Shown here in pieces: positions 9,018 through 17,260 of a stretch of 64,000 nt of DNA. Positions within the stretch are counted from its first letter, which is position 1, and each line of letters opens with the position of its first letter. The notes under the pieces were generated by a model, which saw nothing but the letters and a program-made list of their open reading frames with translations, was not told where the DNA came from and made no database searches. The stretch comes from Propionibacteriales bacterium (GTDB taxonomy: Bacteria > Actinomycetota > Actinomycetes > Propionibacteriales > Nocardioidaceae), in NCBI GenBank assembly GCA_026392465.1, contig JAPLCA010000005.1:62001-126000 (forward strand), in the 5' to 3' direction. The position numbers and the translations under genes are program-made.

Positions 9018-9839
9018 TCAGCGCTGCAGGAAGTCGAGCAGCACGCGGTTGAACTCCCCGGCGTGGCTCACGTTGAACCCGTGCGGGCCGTCGGCGACGA
9101 CGTGGACCGTGGCGTCCTTCACCGTCTCGCCCGTGCGCTTGCCGGAGACCTCGAAGGGCACGACGGCGTCAGCGTCGCCGTGGATGACGAGCGTCGGCAC
9201 GTCGATCTTCTCGAGGTCGTCGCGGAAGTCGGTGGTGCCGAAGGCCTCGACGCAGCCGAGCATGGCCGTCGTCGACGCGGGCTCGACGAGCGCGATGGCC
9301 TCCTGGCGCTGGGCCTCGGTCACCTTCAGCTCGTCGTTGGCGCTGAAGAAGTTCGTGGTGAACTCCTCGAGGAAGCCGGCACGGTCGTTGCTGACGCCGT
9401 CCTTGAAGCCCTGGACGTCCTCGGGCGTGAGGCCGCCGTCGGGGTTGTCGTCGGTCTTCAGCAGGTACGGCGGGACGGCGCCGGCGAACACGGCCGAGTG
9501 GATGCGCTCGGAGCCGCGTGAGCCGAGGTAGCGAGCCACCTCGCCGCCGCCCATCGAGAAGCCGACGATGGTGGCGTCGGTGACCTCGAGCTGCTCGAGC
9601 AGGCCCGCGAGGTCCTCGGTGAACGTGTCGTAGTCGTAGCCGGTGTCGGGCTTGTCACTGGCGCCGAAGCCACGACGGTCGTAGGTGATGACGCGGTAGC
9701 CGGCCTCGGTCAGGGCCGGGACCTGCTCCGACCAGGAGGCGCCGCTGAGGGGCCAGCCGTGGATGAGGACGACGGGGCGGCCGTCTCCGCCGCTGTCGGT
9801 GTAGCTGATCTGGATGCCGTTGGTCTCGAGCGTGCTCAT
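9018..9839 (-). CDS. Alpha/beta hydrolase (non-haem chloroperoxidase/esterase type)
   Basis: The 273-residue product has the alpha/beta hydrolase layout: oxyanion segment LIHGWPLSG, YDRRGFGASD, nucleophile elbow GFSMGGGEVARY (catalytic Ser), acid in IHGDADAVVP and His in DGPHGFNVSH. GFSMGGGEVARY is typical of the cofactor-free haloperoxidase/aryl-esterase branch; the real substrate cannot be read from sequence. The frame is open for 30 more codons upstream, but ATG 9839 has a good ribosome-binding site (GGAGG, 7 nt away) and starts the conserved domain. An inverted repeat in its upstream region suggests repressor control. Confidence 0.92.
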   Translation of the reverse strand: MSTLETNGIQISYTDSGGDGRPVVLIHGWPLSGASWSEQVPALTEAGYRVITYDRRGFGASDKPDTGYDYDTFTEDLAGLLEQLEVTDATIVGFSMGGGEVARYLGSRGSERIHSAVFAGAVPPYLLKTDDNPDGGLTPEDVQGFKDGVSNDRAGFLEEFTTNFFSANDELKVTEAQRQEAIALVEPASTTAMLGCVEAFGTTDFRDDLEKIDVPTLVIHGDADAVVPFEVSGKRTGETVKDATVHVVADGPHGFNVSHAGEFNRVLLDFLQR

Positions 9840-9929
9840 GGGTGTTCCTCCGTCTGTGTCGGGGATCGTGCGCTCTGGCACCTTCGAGTCTGGTCGCCCA
9901 CGGCTATGCCGCAACTCGAAAGTGCACAA

Positions 9930-9949
9930 TTACATTGTACGCAATGTAA
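9930..9949. promoter_or_regulatory. Operator-like palindrome upstream of the hydrolase
   Basis: Perfect 7-bp arms TTACATT and AATGTAA are separated by GTACGC, in an AT-rich island between the divergent hydrolase and ferredoxin-reductase genes. On the minus strand TACAAT inside it could serve as a -10 element. The size and symmetry suit a TetR- or MarR-type repressor. No such regulator gene is adjacent. Confidence 0.55.
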
Positions 9950-10085
9950 CGCATGGTCTCAGCCCGTGGATGGATGTGCCGCGTTGCCGAGCGCGGACTC
10001 CTGGACGGACGTACGCTCGCCGTGACGCACACCACACGGCCGACAGGGGTCGTCCTGGAGGGCGCGAGACCGGGGAGGCGGGCCG

Positions 10086-11171
10086 ATGGCTGACTCACTG
10101 ATCGAGAGGTCGACCGTGCTGCGTCGTGTGCGTGCGGTCGGCAAGGCGTTCACGACGCCGCTGCACCCCGACGACTACCTCAAGCTCATCAACCCGCTGT
10201 GGTCCGCGCGCGAGCTGCGTGGCCGCGTCGAGCGGGTCGAGCAGGTGACCGACCGCTCGGCGACGCTCGTCATCAAGCCCGGGTGGGGCTGGTCGTTCGA
10301 CTTCCAGCCCGGCCAGTACATCGGCATCGGGGTGGAGATCGACGGGCGCTTCCACTGGCGGTCCTACTCGTTGTCGTCGGCGCCCGTCCGCTCCGAGGGC
10401 ACGGTGGCCATCACCGTGAAGGCCATGCCCGAGGGCTTCCTGTCCGAGCACCTCGTCAACGGCCTCGAGCCGGGGACGATCGTGCGCCTGGAGTCGCCGC
10501 AGGGCGACTTCGTGCTCCCCGACCCGCCGCCGGAGAGGATGCTGTTCGTCGTCGGCGGCAGCGGCATCACCCCGGTCATGTCGATCCTGCGCACCCTCGA
10601 CCGACGCGACTCGATGCCCGACGTCTTCCTCGCCTACTCCGCCGTCGACGAGGACGACATGATGTTCCTCGCCGAGCTGCGCGAGCTGGCCGCGAAGCAC
10701 GAACGCTTCACCTTCTACGAGCGGTTCACCGACCGTGACGGCTTCCTGACGCCCGACCAGCTCGACGACGTCTGCCACGACTGGACCGACCGGGAGACGT
10801 GGGCGTGCGGGCCGCAGCCCATGCTCGACGCTCTGGTCGAGCACTTCGAGCGGCTCGGGCGCGACGAGGACCTGCACGTCGAGCGGTTCTCGCTCGGCGC
10901 CACGGAGACCGACGCCGAGGGCGGCACGATCACCTTCGGCGACACGGGCAAGAGCGTCGAGGTCGACGGGGCCACGACGCTGCTGGAGGCCGGCGAGCAG
11001 GCCGGCGTCAACATGCTGTTCGGCTGTCGCATGGGCATCTGCCACACGTGCGACGTGCCGCTGCTCAGCGGCCGCGTGAAGGACCTGCGCAGCGGCGACG
11101 AGCACACCGAGGGCGAGTACGTGCAGACCTGCATCAGCGTCGCCGCCACCGACTGCACGCTCAAGATCTGA
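10086..11171 (+). CDS. Ferredoxin reductase (FAD + 2Fe-2S), electron donor to the desaturase
   Basis: The 361-residue flavoprotein has an FNR-like module: FAD-binding RSYSLSSAP near residue 95 and NAD(P)-binding VGGSGITPVMSIL near 155, ending in AWACGPQPMLDAL. A plant-type 2Fe-2S domain follows, with Cys in FGCRMGICHTCDVPL and a fourth Cys in VQTC near the C-terminus. The order matches the reductase paired with mycobacterial DesA3 (Rv3230c type). The desaturase gene starts 11 bp downstream, so the two are almost surely cotranscribed, passing electrons from NADPH through FAD and the Fe-S cluster to the di-iron desaturase. Confidence 0.94.
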   Translation: MADSLIERSTVLRRVRAVGKAFTTPLHPDDYLKLINPLWSARELRGRVERVEQVTDRSATLVIKPGWGWSFDFQPGQYIGIGVEIDGRFHWRSYSLSSAPVRSEGTVAITVKAMPEGFLSEHLVNGLEPGTIVRLESPQGDFVLPDPPPERMLFVVGGSGITPVMSILRTLDRRDSMPDVFLAYSAVDEDDMMFLAELRELAAKHERFTFYERFTDRDGFLTPDQLDDVCHDWTDRETWACGPQPMLDALVEHFERLGRDEDLHVERFSLGATETDAEGGTITFGDTGKSVEVDGATTLLEAGEQAGVNMLFGCRMGICHTCDVPLLSGRVKDLRSGDEHTEGEYVQTCISVAATDCTLKI

Positions 11172-11181
11172 GGAGACACCC

Positions 11182-12369
11182 ATGGCCTACGCCGACGTGC
11201 GCGAGTACACCCACCTGACCGACGAGGAGGTCGAGGCGATCGGGCGTGAGCTCGACGAGATCCGCGCCGAGGTCGAGGCCAGTCGTGGTCAGGCCGACCG
11301 CGACTACGTGCTGCGCATCATCGCGCTGCAGCGACGGCTGGCCGCCGCCGGGCGCATCACCCTGTTCGCGAGCCTGTTCCCGCCCGCGTGGCTGCTCGGG
11401 ACGGCCCTGCTGTCGTCGGCCAAGATCCTGGAGAACATGGAGATCGGCCACAACACGATGCACGGCCAGTGGGACTGGATGAACGACCCGGAGGTGCACT
11501 CGAGCAGCTGGGAGTGGGACACGACCCAGCCGGCCGAGCAGTGGAAGCACTCGCACAACTACATCCACCACCAGTTCACGAACGTGCTCGGCCACGACAA
11601 CGACGTGGGCTACGGGATCCTGCGGATGAGCCGCGACCAGAAGTGGACGCCGTACAACCTCGGCCAGCCGATCTACAACGCCCTGCTGGCGCTGTTCTTC
11701 GAGTACGGCGTGGCGCTGCACGACCTCGACATCGAGGCCATCCGCAAGGGCGAGAAGGACCCGAAGCTGCTCAAGCGCCAGCTCAAGCAGATCGGCGACA
11801 AGATCGGCAAGCAGGCGCTCAAGGACTACGTCGTCTACCCGGCACTGACCGGTCCGGCGTTCCTGAGCACGCTGACGGCGAACGTCACGTCCAACCTCGT
11901 GCGCAACGTGTGGGCGTACATGATCATCTTCTGCGGGCACTTCCCGGACGGTGCGGTGCACTTCACGGAGGAGGAGCTGGAGGACGAGACGCGCGCGGAG
12001 TGGTACCTGCGCCAGATGCTCGGGTCGGCCAACTTCGAGGGCGGCAAGCTCCTCCACGTCATGAGCGGCCAGCTCGGCTACCAGATCGAGCACCACCTGT
12101 TCCCCGACCTGCCCAGCAACCGGTACGCGGAGATCTCGGTGAAGGTCAAGGACCTCTGCCAGCGCTACGGCATCCCCTACACGACCGGTCCGCTGTACAA
12201 GCAGTACGGCCAGACGCTGCGCACCATCATGAAGCTGTCGCTGCCGAACCGTCGGACGAAGGACAACCCGGCGCCGCCCGCGCCCCGCAGTCGTCGACTG
12301 CGCGACGACGAGCGCCCCGGACGTCGCCACGAGCTGGGCCGCTGGACGAACGCGGCCGCCACGTCGTGA
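11182..12369 (+). CDS. Membrane acyl-CoA desaturase (DesA3-like)
   Basis: The 395-residue protein has the three histidine clusters of membrane di-iron desaturases: HNTMHG near residue 89, HSHNYIHHQF near 125 and QIEHHLFPDLPS near 300. Hydrophobic segments lie between them (ITLFASLFPPAWLLGTALL, LTANVTSNLVRNVWAYMI). It should introduce a double bond into a fatty acyl chain (delta-9 stearoyl-CoA type by analogy), using electrons from the reductase encoded just upstream. The gene has AGGAGA before its ATG. Its stop overlaps the next gene's GTG start. Confidence 0.94.
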   Translation: MAYADVREYTHLTDEEVEAIGRELDEIRAEVEASRGQADRDYVLRIIALQRRLAAAGRITLFASLFPPAWLLGTALLSSAKILENMEIGHNTMHGQWDWMNDPEVHSSSWEWDTTQPAEQWKHSHNYIHHQFTNVLGHDNDVGYGILRMSRDQKWTPYNLGQPIYNALLALFFEYGVALHDLDIEAIRKGEKDPKLLKRQLKQIGDKIGKQALKDYVVYPALTGPAFLSTLTANVTSNLVRNVWAYMIIFCGHFPDGAVHFTEEELEDETRAEWYLRQMLGSANFEGGKLLHVMSGQLGYQIEHHLFPDLPSNRYAEISVKVKDLCQRYGIPYTTGPLYKQYGQTLRTIMKLSLPNRRTKDNPAPPAPRSRRLRDDERPGRRHELGRWTNAAATS

Positions 12370-12779
12370 GCGAGGGTGCGGTGACGGCGGCGTCGGGTCC
12401 GATGGTCGAGGGCTCGGCGCTGCCGTTCGCGTGCGTGGACGACGAGGGACGCGGCACGCACGAGAAGGTCGTGAAGAAGCAGGCCATCCGGTGCTCCCTG
12501 AGCCGGATCTGCGGGGTGTGCGGCCAGACGTTGACGCGTCCGGTCGCGTTCGTCGGCACCCCCGACGAGGCCCTCGACGGGGAGTTCGGGTTCCCGCCGT
12601 GCCACGTGGCGTGTGCGCGGGAGGTGGCCGGCGATCCCGCCCAGAGGCTGGGCCGTGCGCAGCGCCCGCGCCGGTGGGTGCTGGTGACGACGGCGGGCTT
12701 CGACCTGGTGCGCCCCACGCGTCGTGGTGAGCCGGTGTCGTTCCGACCGAACTCGGTGCTGGAGCGCGAGACGCTCTGA
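12366..12779 (+). CDS. Conserved hypothetical protein with Cys-rich zinc-binding-like segment
   Basis: The 137-residue product starts at GTG 12366, giving a 4-bp overlap with the desaturase stop. Its centre holds CSLSRICGVCGQTL and later FPPCHVACAREV, a CxxC...CxxxC pattern that could bind zinc. It ends with a small beta-rich region (RWVLVTTAGFDLVRP ... VSFRPNSVLERETL). I do not recognise the family. Translational coupling suggests a link to the lipid desaturation genes, but this may only reflect tight gene packing. Confidence 0.75.
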   Translation: MSEGAVTAASGPMVEGSALPFACVDDEGRGTHEKVVKKQAIRCSLSRICGVCGQTLTRPVAFVGTPDEALDGEFGFPPCHVACAREVAGDPAQRLGRAQRPRRWVLVTTAGFDLVRPTRRGEPVSFRPNSVLERETL

Positions 12780-12781
12780 GC

Positions 12782-14215
12782 TCAGGCCGCGAGCGCGCCG
12801 CGGATGAGGTAGCGGTCGCCCTCCTGCGCGAGCAGCAGTGTCAGGGCCTGGGTCCGGCGGACCCCGCCGATCTCGTAGGAGTACGTGTACGTCACCCGCA
12901 TCTGGTCGGGGTCGGAGCGCACCCCCTCGACACGCACGTCGCTGACGCGTCCCCAGAAGTCGGTGTAGCCGGCGATGCCGCCGCTGGCCTGCTGGTACGA
13001 GGCGGTGAGCAGTCGGAAGCCACGTTGCGGGTCGCTGGCGGCCGTCTGGACGTAGTCGGTGGCGAACTTCTCGAGGCGCTGCTGGACGGTGAGCGGTGGG
13101 CGTGCCGACGTGGCCGCGGCGACCGGGGCCGTGTCGTCGCCCGTCGTCGCGACCACGCCGGCACCGGCCGCACCGAAGGCGACGAGCGCGGCGGCGGCGA
13201 CCAGGATCGTGCGCCGGTCGCGACGACGTGGTCCGCGTCGTCGGCGGGCCGGTGGCGGGAGCGTTGGTGGAGTGGTCGTGGTCGCGCGGACGGCTCGTGG
13301 CTGCGCGACCGCGGGGCGCGGCCTGTCGAGGACGGGGATCGTCGCGGTCGACTCGGTCGCTCGTGCGGTCGCGGCACGCGCGACGGCCAGGTCGGCCGGC
13401 ACAGGCCGGAGGTGACCGAGGCCGCCGGGCGCGGCGAGCGTCTGCAGGAGGTCGGCGGTGTCGCGCATGGTGGCGCGGTCGGCGGGGTCATGGCGCGTCG
13501 ACGCGGCGACGACGGGAGCCAGCGGGTGGTCGGCGGGCAGTGCGGGCGCCGGCGCCTCGAGGATCTTCTGCACGGCGGTGACGACGTCGTCACCCTCCAC
13601 GTCATAAGGCGCTGTGCCGGTGACCACGCGGTAGACGGTGATGCCGAAGGCCCACACGTCGCCCGCGGCCGTGGCGGTGGACCCGCGGGCGATCTCGGGG
13701 GAGAGGTAGGCGGGCGAGCCGGTGATGAGGCCCGTGCGGGTGAGCGCCTCGTCGTCCTCGCGGCGGGCGATCCCGAAGTCGCCGAGCTTCGCGACGTCGT
13801 CGCCGGTGACGAAGACGTTCGACGGCTTGACGTCGCGGTGCACGAGCCCGTCGGCATGCGCCGCGGCGAGTGCGTCGGCGACCTGGGCCAGGAGACGGGC
13901 GGCACGTCCGAGGTCGAGGGGACCGTGCTGTGCGAGGTCGGCGAGGGTCGGCCCGTCGACGAGCTCCATGACCAGCCAGGTGAAGTCGCCGTCGTCGGCG
14001 AGGTCGTAGACGGAGACGACGTGCGGGTGGTGGACCCGTGCGGCGAGCCTCGCCTCACGCTCGGCGCGTGCGGCGTCGACCTCGTCGGAGCCGGGCGAGA
14101 AGCCCAGTCTCTTGAGTGCCACCCGACGGTCGAGAAGGGTGTCGTGGCCTGCCCACACGCTCGTGGAGCGACCTCGACCGATCTCGCGCTCGAGCCTGTA
14201 CCGACCTGCGATCAC
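12782..14215 (-). CDS. Transmembrane Ser/Thr protein kinase (PknB/Hanks type)
   Basis: The 477-residue protein carries a Hanks-type kinase domain: Gly loop IGRGRSTSVW, Lys in RRVALKRLG, catalytic HRDVKPSN, DFG, and SPE in place of APE in the activation segment. A Thr/Pro/Arg-rich juxtamembrane linker, one membrane helix (TILVAAAALVAFGAAGAGVV) and an extracytoplasmic domain of about 110 residues follow. That last domain resembles an NTF2-like fold rather than PASTA repeats (inference). GTG 14215 was chosen because AAAGGAG lies 6 nt upstream and the kinase fold begins at once; the frame stays open upstream without a ribosome-binding site. It likely senses an external or envelope signal. Confidence 0.93.
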   Translation of the reverse strand: MIAGRYRLEREIGRGRSTSVWAGHDTLLDRRVALKRLGFSPGSDEVDAARAEREARLAARVHHPHVVSVYDLADDGDFTWLVMELVDGPTLADLAQHGPLDLGRAARLLAQVADALAAAHADGLVHRDVKPSNVFVTGDDVAKLGDFGIARREDDEALTRTGLITGSPAYLSPEIARGSTATAAGDVWAFGITVYRVVTGTAPYDVEGDDVVTAVQKILEAPAPALPADHPLAPVVAASTRHDPADRATMRDTADLLQTLAAPGGLGHLRPVPADLAVARAATARATESTATIPVLDRPRPAVAQPRAVRATTTTPPTLPPPARRRRGPRRRDRRTILVAAAALVAFGAAGAGVVATTGDDTAPVAAATSARPPLTVQQRLEKFATDYVQTAASDPQRGFRLLTASYQQASGGIAGYTDFWGRVSDVRVEGVRSDPDQMRVTYTYSYEIGGVRRTQALTLLLAQEGDRYLIRGALAA

Positions 14216-14304
14216 CGACGACTCCTTTCCACACGACGGTAGGAGCGGATCGCCGGTCTCGCGAGTCGAGAGAACCCCTGTGAGCGTCGTCTCACACCCC
14301 CGAT

Positions 14305-14333
14305 TTGGATCCCCGTTCACCGTGGCGTAATGT
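14305..14333 (+). promoter_or_regulatory. Promoter of the initiator tRNA gene
   Basis: A TTGGAT -35 box (14305-14310), exactly 17 bp of spacer, and a TAATGT -10 box (14328-14333) lie 11 bp before the mature tRNA 5' end. This is a near-consensus housekeeping promoter, as expected for a stable RNA gene. Confidence 0.75.
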
Positions 14334-14344
14334 TCTATGTGCGA

Positions 14345-14421
14345 CGCGGGGTGGAGCAGTTCGGTAGCTCGCTGGGCTCATAACCCAGAGGTCACAGGTT
14401 CAAATCCTGTCCCCGCTACCA
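14345..14421 (+). tRNA. Initiator tRNA-Met (fMet, anticodon CAT)
   Basis: The 77-nt cloverleaf runs from CGCGGGG to CCCCGCT-A-CCA, with the CCA encoded. The anticodon stem ends in the three G-C pairs GGG/CCC flanking CTCATAA, and the first acceptor pair is an unpaired C1/U72. Both are hallmarks of bacterial initiator tRNA. The T arm is ACAGG-TTCAAAT-CCTGT. The gene marks the boundary where high-GC chromosome gives way to the mobile element, so its 3' region is a likely integration target. Confidence 0.96.
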
Positions 14422-14926
14422 AAAGTAAGTCGTTGGAACCACGGTCCTCTGAGGGCCGTGGTTCTTTCTTTTCCCATGAGAGGTGACCCCGAGGGCGTTC
14501 GAGGGTCAGAAACGGTCGAATCCGGTCCTCGGGCCGTGTTCGACGGGCGCGCGGCGGCAAGTCCCATGAGCCCTGCTCGCCACCCCTGTGGGCGTTTTCA
14601 TCGACCCCTGGCAGAGCGTAGAGGCCACTAGTTCTGGTCTGACGCTTTTGGTGGGTCTTCCGCTCGCTCTCCAGTTCGACGGCGAGGTCTTCGGAGATGA
14701 GTCGCCGGAATGCCTCATTCATGTCGCTCGCCACGATCTCGTCGTCATCGACGTAGAGGTGCTCGAACATGGCTTGGTTGAGTTCGCGTCGTGCGAGCTT
14801 GTCCGCCTGCTCGTAGTGCTTCTGACCACTGGTCAGGAGTTCGAGACACAGCTCAAGAGAACGAGTGATGACACCTTCGTCGAACTTGTGCTTCGAGGAC
14901 TCGGCCTCGATGGCACCGCGGCGCAC
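14378..14926 (-). pseudogene. Detached C-terminal part of the large serine recombinase
   Basis: The first 85 or so codons encode a typical serine-recombinase C-terminus (FDEGVITRSLELCLELLTSG, HYEQADKLARRELNQAMFEH, LYVDDDEIV). The natural continuation of the recombinase at 14853-16118 is therefore in this frame. From about 14660 down, the frame loses family character. It runs through the tRNA terminator and ends as an antisense reading of the tRNA (GTGFEPVTSG), so the real stop is missing or has been altered at the junction. Bases 14732-14938 are duplicated at 29218-29424. Confidence 0.7.
14436..14470 (+). terminator. Intrinsic terminator after tRNA-fMet
   Basis: A 13-bp stem, GAACCACGGTCCT paired with AGGGCCGTGGTTC (one G-T pair), with a 3-nt loop and the T-rich tail TTTCTTTTCC lies 15 bp past the tRNA CCA end. 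Confidence 0.85.
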
Positions 14927-14938
14927 CGCCAGTCGACT
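14732..14938. repeat. 207-bp direct repeat, left copy
   Basis: Identical to 29218-29424 except at 14796 (A here, C there), and in the same orientation. It lies in the recombinase C-terminal coding region. Confidence 0.95.
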
Positions 14939-16118
14939 CGCGGTTGGCTGCGCTCGACGGGAGCACGATGCCCATGTGCTCGAGAAGCAAGGCGCGGATC
15001 TGCGCGACGTGCGTGGACTTCATCGTGACGGTCTTCCAGTGCTCTTGTACGAGCCGTTCGAGCTGAGCGGCCTCGATCGCACGGAAGGTGCACCCGTTCC
15101 GGTGGCTATTGCGGCCGATGCAGATGAAGTAGTCGTAGGTGGTGCCTTGGCGGTTGCGCGACCTGGCAAAGGTCAGCGGCTCACCACACTGCCCGCAGAA
15201 GACGGATCCCTTCAGGTAGTGGTTGAAGACGCGAGGCTTCTCCTTGCTCTGTGCCCTGGCGGCGCGCATGCGTTGGACGCGCTGGAACAGTTCTTCGGAC
15301 ACCAGTGCCTCGTGCTGCCCCGGGTACTCGACGCCCTCGAAGGTGACGAACCCGAGGTAGTAGCGATTGCGAAGAATGGCGTGGACGTGAGAGGTGGCGA
15401 TTGGACGGCTCGGCCGATTTGGACGTGGACGTGTCATGACGCCTCGTCGGTTGAGTTCGTCACGAAGTGCGGCTGCGGTCCAGTCGCCGGATGCATAGTG
15501 CTCGAAGATCCACGGCACCCACTCGGCGCGCTCGGAGTCGAGCTCGACAGTGCGAACCTCGCGGCCATCGTTGTTGCGGGTACGAGTGTTGATGTAGCCG
15601 AAGGGCGCCATGCCGGCGGTGCCCCCGTTCTTCACCTTCTGGCGCATCCCCTTCTTGGACTCAGCAGCCAGGTTGCGCGAGTAGAACTCCGCGATCGAGC
15701 TCATGATGCCGTGTAGGAGCACACCGCTCGGTGTCTCATCGATGTTCTCGGAGCACGACACCAGCTGTGCGCCGGATGCTTGGAGCTGCAGGTTGATCTC
15801 GACGTCGTCGGCTCGGTTACGAGCGAGGCGGTCGACCTTGTGCACGATGACGTGGGCGACCTTGTTCTGTCTGATGAACTTCAGCATGTTCTTGAGCTCG
15901 GGCCGGTTGGCCGAGCGAGCGCTTTCCCCGGCATCGACGAACTCAGCAACGACGACGGCACCGAGGGACTCGGCTTTGCGAAGGCACGCGTCGCGCTGCG
16001 CTGGGATGGAGAAGCCTTCCGCCTCACCGCCGCGTGAGGCCTGGTCCTTGGTGCTCACCCGTAGGTAGATGACGGCCATCGGGCGAATACCGATCGGAGC
16101 CAGTGCGATGTCGTTCAT
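14853..16118 (-). CDS. Large serine recombinase/integrase, frame-disrupted near the C-terminus
   Basis: The 421-residue reading frame has an N-terminal resolvase domain (catalytic Ser 22 in YLRVSTKDQ; RLARN; SSIAEFYSRNLAAES), a central recombinase domain (FGYINTRTRNN ... ILRNRYYLGFVTFEGVEYPG) and a zinc ribbon (SVFCGQCGEPL ... YFICIGRNSHRNGC). After roughly LLLEHMGIVLPS the sequence turns into unrelated Arg/His-rich residues, while the proper C-terminal coiled region continues in another frame at 14926 and below. A one-base-equivalent frameshift near 14935-14975 explains both. ATG 16118 follows GAGGAG and overlaps the ImmA-like gene by 4 bp. It is the integrase of the element; whether it still works is doubtful. 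Confidence 0.88.
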   Translation of the reverse strand: MNDIALAPIGIRPMAVIYLRVSTKDQASRGGEAEGFSIPAQRDACLRKAESLGAVVVAEFVDAGESARSANRPELKNMLKFIRQNKVAHVIVHKVDRLARNRADDVEINLQLQASGAQLVSCSENIDETPSGVLLHGIMSSIAEFYSRNLAAESKKGMRQKVKNGGTAGMAPFGYINTRTRNNDGREVRTVELDSERAEWVPWIFEHYASGDWTAAALRDELNRRGVMTRPRPNRPSRPIATSHVHAILRNRYYLGFVTFEGVEYPGQHEALVSEELFQRVQRMRAARAQSKEKPRVFNHYLKGSVFCGQCGEPLTFARSRNRQGTTYDYFICIGRNSHRNGCTFRAIEAAQLERLVQEHWKTVTMKSTHVAQIRALLLEHMGIVLPSSAANRESTGGAPRCHRGRVLEAQVRRRCHHSFS

Positions 16119-16765
16119 GCGTATCTCCTCTGGGAGTAGCGAGGACGGGTGGCACGAAACCGCTGCGCCTTGGATCGAGGGGTGGCGACGGGACGGGCGC
16201 AGCGAGGCGCCGGGACCTTATCGACGACGACGTCGAGACCAGTCTGAGACAGACGGACGCGCATGGCGTCGGGGCTGACGCTGAACTGTGACGCGAGGTC
16301 TTCAACGCGCTGCACCCTGTTGCCCCATGCTGACTTGAGGGCGCGCTTGTCGACGAGCGCGCAGCCGGCGAAATAGTCGGCGGCGGACTCGGCCTGCTGT
16401 TCAGCCGTGTGGCGGCGATCCCCGGTGTAGAGCAGATCAGTCGAACCATGGTCGACGATGTGCTTGAACTCGTGGAGCAAGGTGAAACGTTGGCGCGTGA
16501 CACTCTCGGTCTTCGAGAGAGCAATTACCCAGTGCTTGCCGTTCCAGTAGCTCAGACCGGATACCGGCAGGACTTCGTGCACGACGCGGATGCGCGGCAT
16601 TGCAGCCACATGAAGTTCGTGGATGCCGTCGACGTCATCAATGAGGTCGACCAGTCGGCGGGCTTGCTGTTCAGCGATCTGCAGCGCCTCGGCGAAGTTC
16701 ACGACGCGGTGCGGCAGCAGGGCGCGGAGGCTCGAGAGTGGTGATGGTGATGGTGATGTGTTCAT
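16115..16765 (-). CDS. ImmA/IrrE family metallopeptidase
   Basis: The 216-residue protein has the zinc-protease motif HEFKH at residues 98-102 in LLHEFKHIVDH and a downstream ESAADYFAG helix that supplies the third ligand, as in the ImmA/IrrE (DUF955) family. Members cleave or antagonise the Xre-type repressor of the same mobile element and so trigger excision and transfer. The gene lies 44 bp after the XRE gene and overlaps the recombinase start by 4 bp, so repressor, anti-repressor and integrase form one operon. A strong AAAGGAGG precedes its ATG. Confidence 0.92.
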   Translation of the reverse strand: MNTSPSPSPLSSLRALLPHRVVNFAEALQIAEQQARRLVDLIDDVDGIHELHVAAMPRIRVVHEVLPVSGLSYWNGKHWVIALSKTESVTRQRFTLLHEFKHIVDHGSTDLLYTGDRRHTAEQQAESAADYFAGCALVDKRALKSAWGNRVQRVEDLASQFSVSPDAMRVRLSQTGLDVVVDKVPAPRCARPVATPRSKAQRFRATRPRYSQRRYA

Positions 16766-16809
16766 GTAAGCCTCCTTTCCCTAGTCGGGCTGTTTAGTTG
16801 GTTGTCTGG

Positions 16810-17196
16810 TTACTGCGCTTCGTCCTCGCCGGGGTTCGGCCCGCCGGGGTCGTAGCCATGCTTGGCAGCGATACGGGCGAAGGTCTTTTCGAGCTCTGCC
16901 TGAGCGCTGTCAGGAAGGTCGCTGTACTTGCTGCGCAGGTAGGGCGCGAAACTCGGCAGTCCGTTGGTCGGCATGACGCCAGCGGTGGCGTAGAGGTCGG
17001 AAGCATCGAGGTCGAGCACGTCAGCTAGAGATTTGAGCGTCTCGATTCCCGGGTTCGCAATCGCGCCCTGTTCCAGGCGTCTGACGCTTGAGGCGACGAG
17101 GCCGCTTCGAGTCGCTACTTCACGGGCTGAGAGCCCTTGAGTTTCGCGTGACTGCTGCAGCATTTTCCCGAGTTTCCGAGCTTGCTTTTCGTCCAT
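16810..17196 (-). CDS. XRE family HTH transcriptional regulator (element repressor)
   Basis: The 128-residue protein has a Cro/C1-type HTH in its first 65 residues (LSAREVATRSGLVASSVRRLEQG, then GIETLKSLADVLDLDASDLY). A short helical tail (LPDSAQAELEKTFARIAAKHG) is a plausible target for the neighbouring ImmA-like protease. ATG 17196 has GGAGA 8 nt upstream and is preferred over ATG 17208, which lacks a ribosome-binding site. Its promoter region carries one copy of the palindrome that also occurs twice before the transfer operon, implying autorepression and control of both operons. Confidence 0.9.
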   Translation of the reverse strand: MDEKQARKLGKMLQQSRETQGLSAREVATRSGLVASSVRRLEQGAIANPGIETLKSLADVLDLDASDLYATAGVMPTNGLPSFAPYLRSKYSDLPDSAQAELEKTFARIAAKHGYDPGGPNPGEDEAQ

Positions 17197-17230
17197 TTGA
17201 TTCTCCATGCAATTAATTGGTTCTGCTCTC

Positions 17231-17260
17231 ATTATACGCCTTGTGTTGCATAAATGCACC
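17231..17260 (-). promoter_or_regulatory. Repressor-gene promoter with operator O1
   Basis: A perfect TATAAT -10 box on the minus strand (17231-17236) lies upstream of the XRE gene. The segment 17245-17260 reads GTTGCATAAATGCACC, a copy of the 16-bp palindrome found at 23013-23028 and 23047-23062 with its last two bases changed. It overlaps the -35 region, so binding there would block the promoter. Confidence 0.7.

Noticed and set aside
14378..14440. C-terminal GTGFEPVTSG peptide of the recombinase frame
   Set aside because: It is the antisense translation of the tRNA-fMet gene and part of its terminator, a well-known annotation artefact, not a protein domain.
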